From CAYQDF01 sp964416175 (GTDB lineage Bacteria > Chloroflexota > Anaerolineae > Anaerolineales > UBA4823): a DNA stretch of 62,937 nucleotides. A model generated the notes under the pieces. That model ran no database searches and was not told the origin of the DNA. It was given only the letters and a program-made list of their open reading frames with translations. The stretch's first letter is position 1. Each line of letters starts with the position of its first letter. Location: positions 1 to 62,937 of the forward strand of contig CAYQDF010000007.1 in NCBI GenBank assembly GCA_964416175.1, in the 5' to 3' direction. Below, one piece after another: positions 55,830 through 62,937 of the stretch. The translations under genes and the position numbers were made by a program.

Positions 55830-58649
55830 TCCTTTTTTCTTCGAGGCAATTTGGTATTTCTGCCAGGCCAATGAGATCGCCAGTCCTGTTGCAGCTCCTA
55901 AAACCGTGATACCCACTACGCCCCAGGTTCCAGAAGAGATAAGAAGATCCCTGCTCCCGGGCAGGCTCATTGAAAGATACCCATAGCCGATCAGACCACC
56001 GATTGCGGCAAGCAGAGCTGACCGGATCCCCCAGCGCATCGATCCGAGATTTGTAAACACTAAATATATTGTGGCCGCCAGCCCGATCGTAACCAGAGAG
56101 GAGAGCAGCCAGTCATTCAGATCAATCGATCCTGGGGGCGGCGGGGTGGGAGTTGCCTCAAGGGGCGGCGTCAGACTTGGTTCCGGCTCAAGGGTGGCGG
56201 TATCTGTTGGTTGAATCGGCGGTTCCGTTTCGGTCAGGATCGGGCTTTCCTCAGGCGGCACGTCCACACGGATGACGGTTGAGGTTACTGCCGGATCGCT
56301 CCTGGCTTGGATCTCGTAAACCCCGGATTGTTCGATCAAAATTGAGACTCGGGCGATCCCTGCCGTGGTCACTTGTGTCTGGCTGGACACCGCTGTGCCA
56401 CCGATGTTTATGATAAACTCGACTGGCGTCCCATCTGGAACGCTGTGTCGGTTGTGGTCGAGGATAGTTCCTGTCTTGACCGGGACAACATCGCCGATTT
56501 TGAACTGCCGTCCTTCAGGCGGGGACGCAGTTCCAGTGCTCTCTTGCGGATAGTCGAAGAACAGCTCGATTACCTGTTCCGGATCCGGCGCCATGGCGGA
56601 TATCAGGTCGTAATCCACTCCCGAGACAGAGACCGGCAGTCTTCCGGGGGGAGCCGGGATCTCTCCAAACAGCAGTCTTGCAGCCACTTCCACAGATTGC
56701 GGGGTCTTGCTGTACAGGCCGTAGTAGGCGTTCAGCTTGGAAATCTCCGTGGCATCCAGATAATACGGTGCATCGAAAGCGAAAACGACGATTTTCTTCT
56801 GCCGGAACAGATCGGGGCGCTCCGAGAGAAATCGCGAGAGTGCCTGGGAGGGAGGATCGTTGCTCCGGACGGTGAGCAGAGCAAACACGATCCACTCGGC
56901 TTCCTGAATGTCTGAGCTCAGCTCAGTCACATCCGTTTCTGGAACCCTGTCCAGCAGGGCGAGCAAGTCGTTGAACGAGTACGAGCTCAGATTCCGCTGC
57001 AAAACTTGCCCGCCAGCGAGCGGACCATAGAGATGCATGACAGCTTCTTCGAGGGCCGAGATGGAGAACACCTGTTGAACATTACAGGATGAACACTGCT
57101 GCGCTTCGCTCAACTCACTGATGAACAAAAGGCGGTCGTTGATATTCGGCGGCTCTGGCAGGGTCTCGGCCAGATCGGCGAGCGATGGGCTGATCAGCGT
57201 GGCGGATTGCTGCGCCACCTGAAACACGACCTGGCTGGATGTGCCCAGGAGGTCCAGACTGTCCTGGAGGGGGAGGACCTGGCCCAAGGTGAAATTTCCA
57301 TCATAGAGCTTGAACTTCAAAGCCAGGATGCGCAGCGTCGAACGGTCCACCTGTTCTTTGAAAGCTGGATCGTCCCGGTATTTCTGGGCGAAGAACTCAA
57401 GAGTGCTCACGATCGAGGTGTATTGATCGGGGTCTGCGGTTCCAATGAACTGGTTCCCAAGGAAAAGCAGGTCATTCCCGGCAAGAAATGCATCCCTGGC
57501 GGTGAAGCGAGCCTGAAAATTCTGTCCGGAGGGGTCGGCAAACCGGCGGAAGGCAGAGCTCCCGAGATTGTCGGTGACCATTACCCCGCCAGCTTCATTC
57601 CATGCGGCCAGCTGCGGCAGGCTCATCAGCTGATCGAACGCCTGGCGGTCCAGGCTGACCGGGCGGGTCGTTTCGCGGATGTTTCCCTGGAAGCCTTGAT
57701 AGCGGATGTGAGATGCGAGCAGCCCATCCGCCGTGGAGAGTTCGTCTGGCGCGCCGCCGGTCACGGCGTAGAACGGAGGCAGTTCAATCTGCTTAAGCTG
57801 TTCGAGGGATTTCCGGACTGTCGCGACTTCCTCTTCCGGGAGGCGATCGGAACTCCCGTGCCCTGGAAAATGCTTCGCGATCACGGCGATCCTGCCTGCG
57901 CTTCCATCGTGGACGCCATTGATATATGCCCGGCCCAGCTCTCCGACCCAGTAAGGATCACCGCTGAAAGTGCGCACCCCGAGATCGCCGGTCCCTACTT
58001 CCCGCGGCGATTCGAGGACGTCCAGCGATGGTCCGAGCAAGAGGTTTATTCCCAGGGCGGAGAGCTCCACGCCGGCGATCGATCCCACCTGGCGGGCAAG
58101 CTCGGGCTGCCATGTGGCACCGATTGCCATCAGCGACGGTAATTTTGTCAGGCCGTTGAAGATCTGGTCATATGGAGGGCCATTCCCCTCCTGAGAGAGA
58201 CCGACGAACAGGGGGATGAAGGCGGGAGTGAATTCTTGATTCGTCGAGAGATCGATTTGATTTGACTGCGAGGCGGCCCATTCGACCGATTGCAGCGATC
58301 GCGTGAGCTGCCAGGTCCCGACCGCTGTTTGAGGGGGCGCCAGGAAGTTATCGTTCTCCCGCTGGAGGATGACCCCGCCGATGTGGTGGTTGACAATCAG
58401 GTCGAATATCTGGGATTCAGTATCAACGCCCGTCCCGTTGAATGTCACCAGGAAGAGCTGTCCTACCCGTTCTTCAGGAGTTAGCGTGTCCAGGAGCGCT
58501 TGCGCGCGCTCACGATAGTCATCAGCCTGTTGTGCGGATGATCGCTTCGCATCGAACGCCGAGAAAACTACACTCAGCAGGAGGAGGAATGCAAGTATAC
58601 GCCCCAAGAAACCATTGGCTTTGTTGAGATGGAGAGAAAAATCAGCCAT
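55818..58649 (-). CDS. Secreted/membrane GH3 family beta-N-acetylhexosaminidase-like protein
   Basis: 943 aa. A signal peptide (FLGRILAFLLLLSVVFSAF) is followed by a GH3 barrel with RVGQLFLVTFNG, IAVIAKHFPGHGSSD (the NagZ-type His loop) and MVTDNLGSSAF (candidate nucleophile Asp). A middle GH3 C-terminal-like domain and an Ig-like segment follow. Next comes a Pro/Thr/Glu-rich linker (about 790-840), then three or four membrane helices. NagZ enzymes are ~350 aa and cytosolic; this large membrane-anchored form is probably an external glycan or wall hydrolase. It is coupled to the CoA-transferase-like gene by an 8-bp overlap. Confidence 0.8.
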   Translation of the reverse strand: MADFSLHLNKANGFLGRILAFLLLLSVVFSAFDAKRSSAQQADDYRERAQALLDTLTPEERVGQLFLVTFNGTGVDTESQIFDLIVNHHIGGVILQRENDNFLAPPQTAVGTWQLTRSLQSVEWAASQSNQIDLSTNQEFTPAFIPLFVGLSQEGNGPPYDQIFNGLTKLPSLMAIGATWQPELARQVGSIAGVELSALGINLLLGPSLDVLESPREVGTGDLGVRTFSGDPYWVGELGRAYINGVHDGSAGRIAVIAKHFPGHGSSDRLPEEEVATVRKSLEQLKQIELPPFYAVTGGAPDELSTADGLLASHIRYQGFQGNIRETTRPVSLDRQAFDQLMSLPQLAAWNEAGGVMVTDNLGSSAFRRFADPSGQNFQARFTARDAFLAGNDLLFLGNQFIGTADPDQYTSIVSTLEFFAQKYRDDPAFKEQVDRSTLRILALKFKLYDGNFTLGQVLPLQDSLDLLGTSSQVVFQVAQQSATLISPSLADLAETLPEPPNINDRLLFISELSEAQQCSSCNVQQVFSISALEEAVMHLYGPLAGGQVLQRNLSSYSFNDLLALLDRVPETDVTELSSDIQEAEWIVFALLTVRSNDPPSQALSRFLSERPDLFRQKKIVVFAFDAPYYLDATEISKLNAYYGLYSKTPQSVEVAARLLFGEIPAPPGRLPVSVSGVDYDLISAMAPDPEQVIELFFDYPQESTGTASPPEGRQFKIGDVVPVKTGTILDHNRHSVPDGTPVEFIINIGGTAVSSQTQVTTAGIARVSILIEQSGVYEIQARSDPAVTSTVIRVDVPPEESPILTETEPPIQPTDTATLEPEPSLTPPLEATPTPPPPGSIDLNDWLLSSLVTIGLAATIYLVFTNLGSMRWGIRSALLAAIGGLIGYGYLSMSLPGSRDLLISSGTWGVVGITVLGAATGLAISLAWQKYQIASKKKGSAH

Positions 58650-59487
58650 TAAAGAGTGAGGCGGTCTTCGATTCTTGGAGGATGATCTGCCTGAGGAAAG
58701 CCCGGCGCTCCGAGCCGCTGAGGAGCTCCAGCTTGCGGATTCCCATGGGATCGATCTCGGCGCGGAGGAGATCGATTTCGGTTTCCGACGGCAGGGGCGT
58801 CATCGATACATCTGGAGCAACCGTCAAATCAAAACCGGTCTTCTTCTGGATTAATTCTACACTCGCTCCAGGGTGATATGAAACCAGGCGCATTACTGGT
58901 TTACCATCGGCAAGGCCCTGGAAATCGAATTCCCCCAGATCCGATACGAGGTATCGAGGACCTTGCCCCCTTGTTCTTGAGGGGTGATGTCCAAGTCCGG
59001 AAAGGTAATCCAGTTCTGCGACAAATGTGATCCGAGAATGTCGCGGGACATATAAACAGATGTCATCGATGAAAGTCGTTACATCCGGAATCCCCCCAGT
59101 TCCAGGGAGTCGGAGGCGAGGCATCCTGTAGTTTTTCCCAAAGGCAATGTTATTGAAGTTCCCATGGGGGTCGACCTGTCCGGGGCGGAAGAATTCCTTC
59201 GGCCTCAAACTTGGCAGGACATCTGCGACGGCACGGATGAATCCGGCATTGTTGAGGGCGTTATCCAGCCAGAGGCGCTCGATCTGAAGCAGGCTCATGG
59301 GAGCCGGTTGGCGGCAGATCCCTTGGCCAATTGCCGAAGAGAAATATAAATCCGGAGCGTGGGTGTGGCGGGCGAGCAAATACGCGGCGGCCACCAGCGG
59401 GGTCGCGATTCCCTGGGCGACGACTTCGCCATTAATCAGCTGGCGGGACATGGAGACCACCATCATCTCATCCGGGGTTACTTTCAT
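58642..59487 (-). CDS. CoA-transferase family protein, beta-subunit type, without alpha partner
   Basis: 281 aa. It resembles the B subunit of glutaconate CoA-transferase/IpdB: ATPLVAAAYLLARHTHAPDL, QVDPHGNFNNIAFG and PGTGGIPDVTTFID. The usual catalytic Glu of the VESG loop is replaced (LYFSSAIG at about 47-54), as in non-transferase relatives. No A subunit is present; the flanking gene is a PLP dehydratase with a 4-bp overlap. It may act as a hydrolase or lyase on a CoA ester, or need a distant partner. The activity is unproven. Confidence 0.7.
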   Translation of the reverse strand: MKVTPDEMMVVSMSRQLINGEVVAQGIATPLVAAAYLLARHTHAPDLYFSSAIGQGICRQPAPMSLLQIERLWLDNALNNAGFIRAVADVLPSLRPKEFFRPGQVDPHGNFNNIAFGKNYRMPRLRLPGTGGIPDVTTFIDDICLYVPRHSRITFVAELDYLSGLGHHPSRTRGQGPRYLVSDLGEFDFQGLADGKPVMRLVSYHPGASVELIQKKTGFDLTVAPDVSMTPLPSETEIDLLRAEIDPMGIRKLELLSGSERRAFLRQIILQESKTASLFNG

Positions 59488-60440
59488 GCGGCGGTTCCTC
59501 CATATTTTTGGATGATCGCCTGGTGGCTCTCAGGCTGAATGTTTCCACCAGACAGGATCAGCACAGCTGGCCGATGGCTGATTCTCCCGCTCACAATGGC
59601 AGCCAGGGGCGCCGCGGCAGAACCTTCGATCACCTCCTTATACCGGTGCCAGGCGAAGGCGATGGCTCGTTCGATCTCTTCTTCGCTGACCAGGATGAAC
59701 TCGTCAACCAGGGATTTCACCAGGGGGATGGTTAGGGAACCCTCTTCGACAGGTCCGGCGAGACCATCAGCGATGGATGGGAGTTCAACTGCCGCCTCCT
59801 GGGTGCCTTTGGTGTAAAGGTCGTGGAGAAATGGAGAGGCGGCAGATTGGACGGCTACCAGCCGGGCTTTGGAAGAACGATCCTTCAGGACAGAACCAAT
59901 CCCCGAGATCAATCCTCCGCCGCTGGCCGGGACGATCCAGGTTGCCTCAGCCAGCTCTGGTCTGGAATCAAGGATTTCGATTGCAACCGTGCCCTGGCCG
60001 GCGATGACATGGCTGTCGTTGTAGGGGGAAATCCAGATGCACCCTTCCGATTTCGCATAGTCTATCCCGGCTTTTTCTGCCTCTCCATAACCCCCTGGGA
60101 CCAACTTGACTTGAGCGCCCAGGTCCCGCATGGCCTGGATTTTAGTGGGCACAGCGTGCTCCGAGCAGAAGACGGTTACCCGCGCCTTGACGATCCTCCC
60201 AGCGTATGCCACGCCCTGACCGTGGTTCCCGGCGGAAGCAGCGACGATCCCCCTGGCGAGCTCCCAGTCACTCAGCGATAGGACTTTGTTTAGCGCGCCG
60301 CGTGCTTTGAAGGAGCCGGTTACCTGGCGATTCTCCAATTTTAGGTGGATTTGCTGCTCAGGGTCGGAGAGGAGGTCGGTATGGTAAAGGTAGGGTTTGA
60401 TCCGTATTTCGGCCTGCCTGAGCCAGTCTTTCGGGAACAT
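59484..60440 (-). CDS. Threonine/serine dehydratase-like PLP enzyme
   Basis: 318 aa, fold type II PLP enzyme. The PLP Lys lies in VTGSFKARGALNK. SAGNHGQGVAYA binds the substrate carboxylate, and SGGGLISGIG binds PLP phosphate. It lacks the C-terminal ACT-like regulatory domain of biosynthetic IlvA, fitting a catabolic threonine or serine dehydratase, or a serine racemase. Its stop overlaps the CoA-transferase-like start (ATGA). Confidence 0.85.
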   Translation of the reverse strand: MFPKDWLRQAEIRIKPYLYHTDLLSDPEQQIHLKLENRQVTGSFKARGALNKVLSLSDWELARGIVAASAGNHGQGVAYAGRIVKARVTVFCSEHAVPTKIQAMRDLGAQVKLVPGGYGEAEKAGIDYAKSEGCIWISPYNDSHVIAGQGTVAIEILDSRPELAEATWIVPASGGGLISGIGSVLKDRSSKARLVAVQSAASPFLHDLYTKGTQEAAVELPSIADGLAGPVEEGSLTIPLVKSLVDEFILVSEEEIERAIAFAWHRYKEVIEGSAAAPLAAIVSGRISHRPAVLILSGGNIQPESHQAIIQKYGGTAA

Positions 60441-60443
60441 ACG

Positions 60444-61217
60444 CTAGCTCGCATTCATGATCGGCGTCATAGAACGGACAACCCGCTTCGCCATAAGGGG
60501 GTCGTCTGTGATGATTCCGTCGATTCCCAGGTTGATCAACCAGACCATATCGTCCGGAGTATTCACCGTATAGGCGTTCAAACGGCGCCCCGTGTTCCGG
60601 ATCCATTTTACGAACCCGGGAGTTACATCCCGGAAATCGGGGTGGATCGCCTGATGGGGGGCGATGATCTCGCCAAACCAGCTGCGCAAGAGCGCGCCCT
60701 TGATGCCGTGCAAAGTGAGGAGCGCCAGGGCCACGTCAGGAAGGATCTTTCGAAGACTGCGCAAGATCGCCGGATAAAACGATGACACGATGACCGAACC
60801 GATCAAACTGTGCCTGAGGATCGAAATCGCAACTTTTTCTGTCAGCTTCTCCACCGGTACGGCGGGTTGCTTGAGCTCGAGGTTGATCACCACTCGCTTG
60901 CCGAGCAGTTCGAAGACTTCATCCAGGGTAGGTATGGGTTCACCCTTGAACGCGATATCGAAATGAGAGCCAGCATCCAGCTCTTTGAGTGCAGACAGCG
61001 GCATGTCCCTGACGAATCCAGAACCTTCTGTCGTCCGGTTGACGGACCTGTCGTGGATGACAATCAAATGCCCATCCTGGCACAGGTCGACATCCATCTC
61101 GATGGCATCCGCGCCTTGCTTGAGAGCGAGCTCGAAGGCTGCGAGCGTATTTTCTGGCGCGTGGGCACTGGCTCCCCGGTGAGCAATCACAGCCGGTCTC
61201 GGGAGGGGCGGGTACAT
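60444..61217 (-). CDS. Glycerophosphodiester phosphodiesterase
   Basis: 257 aa. It hydrolyses glycerophosphodiesters to glycerol 3-phosphate and an alcohol. The N-terminal catalytic motif is AHRGASAHAPENTLAAF. EMDVDLCQDG (metal ligands) and VIHDRSVNRTT are also diagnostic. A TIM-barrel end reads VNTPDDMVWLINLGIDGIIT. There is no signal peptide, so it is cytosolic. It lies 3 nt before the dehydratase and 6 nt after the AAA gene. Confidence 0.92.
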   Translation of the reverse strand: MYPPLPRPAVIAHRGASAHAPENTLAAFELALKQGADAIEMDVDLCQDGHLIVIHDRSVNRTTEGSGFVRDMPLSALKELDAGSHFDIAFKGEPIPTLDEVFELLGKRVVINLELKQPAVPVEKLTEKVAISILRHSLIGSVIVSSFYPAILRSLRKILPDVALALLTLHGIKGALLRSWFGEIIAPHQAIHPDFRDVTPGFVKWIRNTGRRLNAYTVNTPDDMVWLINLGIDGIITDDPLMAKRVVRSMTPIMNAS

Positions 61218-61223
61218 GCGGAA

Positions 61224-62567
61224 CTACAGGTCAACAAAATACGAGATCGCAGCCTGGTCGATCAGCTCTCGGGACAGTTCTGGCTCGATCGAAAAATACC
61301 GGGCGATATCGACGATCTGATCGCACAGATCACGCGGGTGGGAGGCGCGCAATTTGCGGCCGGGTTTGATGTACCATTCCTGAAGAAGGTAAGCCAGGCC
61401 CTGGTTGCTGAACTTTATCCCTTTTTGATCGGCGACCCGACGGAAAATCTCGCGATATTCATCGTAGCTCGGATCGTTGATCTCGATTTTATGCCTCAAG
61501 CGGCGAAGAAAGGCTTCATCGACCAGGTCTTTCGGCGGGAGGTTTGTGGAGAAAACCACCAACACATCGAACGGCACTTCGACCTTGCGGCCTGTGTGGA
61601 GGGTGAGGTAGTCGATCCGGTTCTCGAGGGGCACGATCCAGCGGTTGAGCAGGTCCCTTGGCCGGACGAGCTGCCGACCAAAATCATCGATGAGCAGGAT
61701 CCCGCCATTCGCTTTGATCTGGAATGGCGCTTCGTAGTACTTGTTCACATCATCGAATACCAGGTCGAGTCCGGCCAGAGTCAGCTCCCCACCCGTAACG
61801 ACGAATGGCCGGTGGATGTGCACCCATCGGGGATCCCGCCGCGTTGAAGTTCGCAAAGCTCCCCCAGAAGCGGGACCCGCCTCGTCCGCGGTCGACAGCT
61901 TGTGGTTGACGGAATCGTAAATTTTCACCACCTGACCGTCAATGTAGACTGCATAGGGGATGTACATGCTTTCTTTCAGGATCATGTCCCCGATCGCCCG
62001 GGCGATGCTTGTCTTCCCATTGCCTGGCGGCCCATAGAGAAAAATCGAAGTCCCTGAATTTACCGCCGGGCCAATTCTGTGGAAAGTCTTTTCGGAGAGC
62101 ACCAGGTGCGCCAGAGCATGCCTCACATTCCGGCTGGTGATATGCGTCCGCACCCTGCTCTGTCGCCGGATCGCATCGTTGTAGATCTCCAGCGGGACCG
62201 GCGCCGGGCCAGCGTACTGGCTGCGTTCGAGAGCCTCCCGTGCTCTGGCGATCCCGAGCCCGGTGATCGCGTACAGGTAAGCTCCCTCTCCCAGTCCGAT
62301 CTGCGATGACTTGACTTCGATAAATTTCTCGCGCTTCAAGGTTTCGACCACCTGGTCAATCACACCGGTGAAAGGCAAAGCCATTTCTTCTGCGATCCGA
62401 AATCCAGTCAGATACCCCTGGAAATAGAGTATTTTTAATGCCAGGTCCTGTAACCAGAGGGGTGAAAGCCCCGTATCTTCGAGCTGGTTGATCTGAGGCG
62501 GGAGGTATGAATCCCTCTTAATCGTTCCAGCAGTTGCAGCTTGTTCTAGCTGGCCTGTTTCGTCCAT
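61224..62567 (-). CDS. AAA ATPase with N-terminal winged-helix-like domain
   Basis: 447 aa from ATG 62567, where GGTGGAG lies 8 nt upstream. The TTG at 62609 is too near the -10 element to be the start. The N-terminus (about 40-130) looks like a winged helix (IDQVVETLKREKFIEVKS). The AAA core has Walker A LYGPPGNGKTS, Walker B ILLIDDFGR, and FSTNLPPKDLVDEAFLRRL (sensor and Arg finger). It recalls MoxR/RarA-like or DnaC-like loaders but fits no named family that I know. Function is unknown. Confidence 0.8.
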   Translation of the reverse strand: MDETGQLEQAATAGTIKRDSYLPPQINQLEDTGLSPLWLQDLALKILYFQGYLTGFRIAEEMALPFTGVIDQVVETLKREKFIEVKSSQIGLGEGAYLYAITGLGIARAREALERSQYAGPAPVPLEIYNDAIRRQSRVRTHITSRNVRHALAHLVLSEKTFHRIGPAVNSGTSIFLYGPPGNGKTSIARAIGDMILKESMYIPYAVYIDGQVVKIYDSVNHKLSTADEAGPASGGALRTSTRRDPRWVHIHRPFVVTGGELTLAGLDLVFDDVNKYYEAPFQIKANGGILLIDDFGRQLVRPRDLLNRWIVPLENRIDYLTLHTGRKVEVPFDVLVVFSTNLPPKDLVDEAFLRRLRHKIEINDPSYDEYREIFRRVADQKGIKFSNQGLAYLLQEWYIKPGRKLRASHPRDLCDQIVDIARYFSIEPELSRELIDQAAISYFVDL

Positions 62568-62610
62568 GTTCAGATCTCCACCTGGTTCAGGATCATAAGA
62601 TTCATGCAAG

Positions 62611-62619
62611 ATTATAGCA
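62611..62619 (-). promoter_or_regulatory. Extended -10 promoter of the AAA ATPase gene
   Basis: Minus-strand TGCTATAAT (hexamer 62616-62611). The mRNA would start near 62604 with a ~37-nt leader that includes the ribosome site before ATG 62567. Confidence 0.55.
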
Positions 62620-62663
62620 TGGGGGGATTTACGTGCATAAGGCCAAACCTGCCAAATGTGAGT

Positions 62664-62672
62664 TGGTATAAT
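62664..62672 (+). promoter_or_regulatory. Extended -10 promoter of the GT2 gene (leaderless)
   Basis: TGGTATAAT ends at 62672. The ATG follows at 62681 after 8 nt, the same spacing as in the tgt promoter. Transcription should begin at or beside the start codon. Confidence 0.6.
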
Positions 62673-62680
62673 TCACAAAG

Positions 62681-62937
62681 ATGAAAGTAACGATCGTGAT
62701 CCCGACCTATAACGAAGTCAATACCATCCGGGAAATCCTTCATCGGGTGGAACAGCAGGGTATTGCGGAGGAGATCCTCGTGGTGGATGATGGTTCGTCG
62801 GATGGAACCCGTGAGATCCTGGAATCATTGAACGGCTCGGGTCCCATCCGGGCGATCTTCCACGAGAGCAACATTGGAAAAGGCGCTGCCGTCCGCACTG
62901 GCATTCAGGCTGCACGCGGGGATGTCATTGTGATCCA
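62681..62937 (+). CDS. Glycosyltransferase family 2 (truncated by window end)
   Basis: At least 85 aa, continuing beyond the window. The N-terminus VTIVIPTYNEVNTI, VVDDGSSDGTREI and HESNIGKGAAVRTGI matches GT2 enzymes of the dolichyl/polyprenyl-phosphate mannose or glucose synthase type. The DDGS motif binds UDP/GDP-sugar and metal. The acceptor region is missing, so exact donor and acceptor are unknown. It is divergent from the AAA gene across a 113-bp region with both promoters. Confidence 0.85.
   Translation, partial: MKVTIVIPTYNEVNTIREILHRVEQQGIAEEILVVDDGSSDGTREILESLNGSGPIRAIFHESNIGKGAAVRTGIQAARGDVIVI

Noticed and set aside
1..62937. tRNA, rRNA, IS elements, prophage, attachment sites
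   Set aside because: I looked through every gap longer than about 100 bp. No cloverleaf, rRNA core, transposase, integrase or phage gene was found.

Overview
The window looks like a chromosomal contig of a Chloroflexota bacterium of the Anaerolineae type. This is inferred from gene content and style, not from a database search. It is moderately GC-rich. It carries an actinobacterial-type inositol-3-phosphate synthase, Rex, KorB/VorA-type 2-oxoacid:ferredoxin oxidoreductase, pyruvate phosphate dikinase, many soluble zinc-ribbon/TPR/histidine-kinase signalling proteins, and a cytosolic S/T kinase with an FHA partner. Nearly all sequence is coding. No rRNA, tRNA, IS element, prophage or CRISPR array was seen.

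Layout. (1) 200-4234 (+): ino1, yebC, ruvC, a 63-aa ORF, ruvA, proC. (2) 4277-11158 (+): a near-consensus promoter, a ~280-nt structured leader with a tandemly duplicated motif, then M42 aminopeptidase, atpA-G-D-C (F1 only) and mreB. (3) 11298-14013: rex (-) facing obg-nadD (+) across a shared control region with a Rex operator. (4) 14000-20994: a sensory block of V4R protein, GNAT, TPR, tandem-XRE, response regulator and two histidine kinases (one with a candidate c-di-GMP-binding MshEN module), then a divergent response regulator and a zinc-ribbon protein. (5) 21069-25205 (-): tdk-hpt-cca and rplU-rpmA-rpmE; bL31 is fused to an RNA polymerase alpha-CTD-like domain. (6) 25426-31121: a cyclase/ATPase/TPR giant and a secreted subtilase with 14 heptapeptide repeats behind a c-di-GMP-I riboswitch. 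(7) 31471-37110: ppdK and a four-subunit 2-oxoacid:ferredoxin oxidoreductase. (8) 37235-40633 (-): an ABC exporter with a YhfC-like membrane protease and an Ig/zinc-ribbon membrane protein. (9) 40781-44535 (+): a CBS protein and PDH-type E1alpha-E1beta-E2. (10) 44588-62937: DinB, a PstS-like lipoprotein, uppP, tgt, a class III aminotransferase, a histidine kinase, CpXC protein, wecB, FHA-wHTH/STPK pair, GH3, CoA-transferase-like/dehydratase/GDPD, an AAA ATPase and a truncated GT2.

Themes. Energy and carbon metabolism (F1 ATP synthase, Rex, PPDK, KOR/VOR, PDH) sits among regulatory genes. c-di-GMP appears at two places: the riboswitch and the MshEN-like kinase. Promoters repeatedly have an extended -10 of the form TGGTATAAT. 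Two of these lie exactly 8 nt before a start codon (tgt and the GT2 gene), implying leaderless mRNAs. A family of palindromic elements occupies four convergent gene ends.

The best candidates for something undescribed are the tandem structured leader before the M42-atpAGDC-mreB operon and the bL31-alphaCTD fusion. The riboswitch-controlled repeat protease and the MshEN histidine kinase come next.
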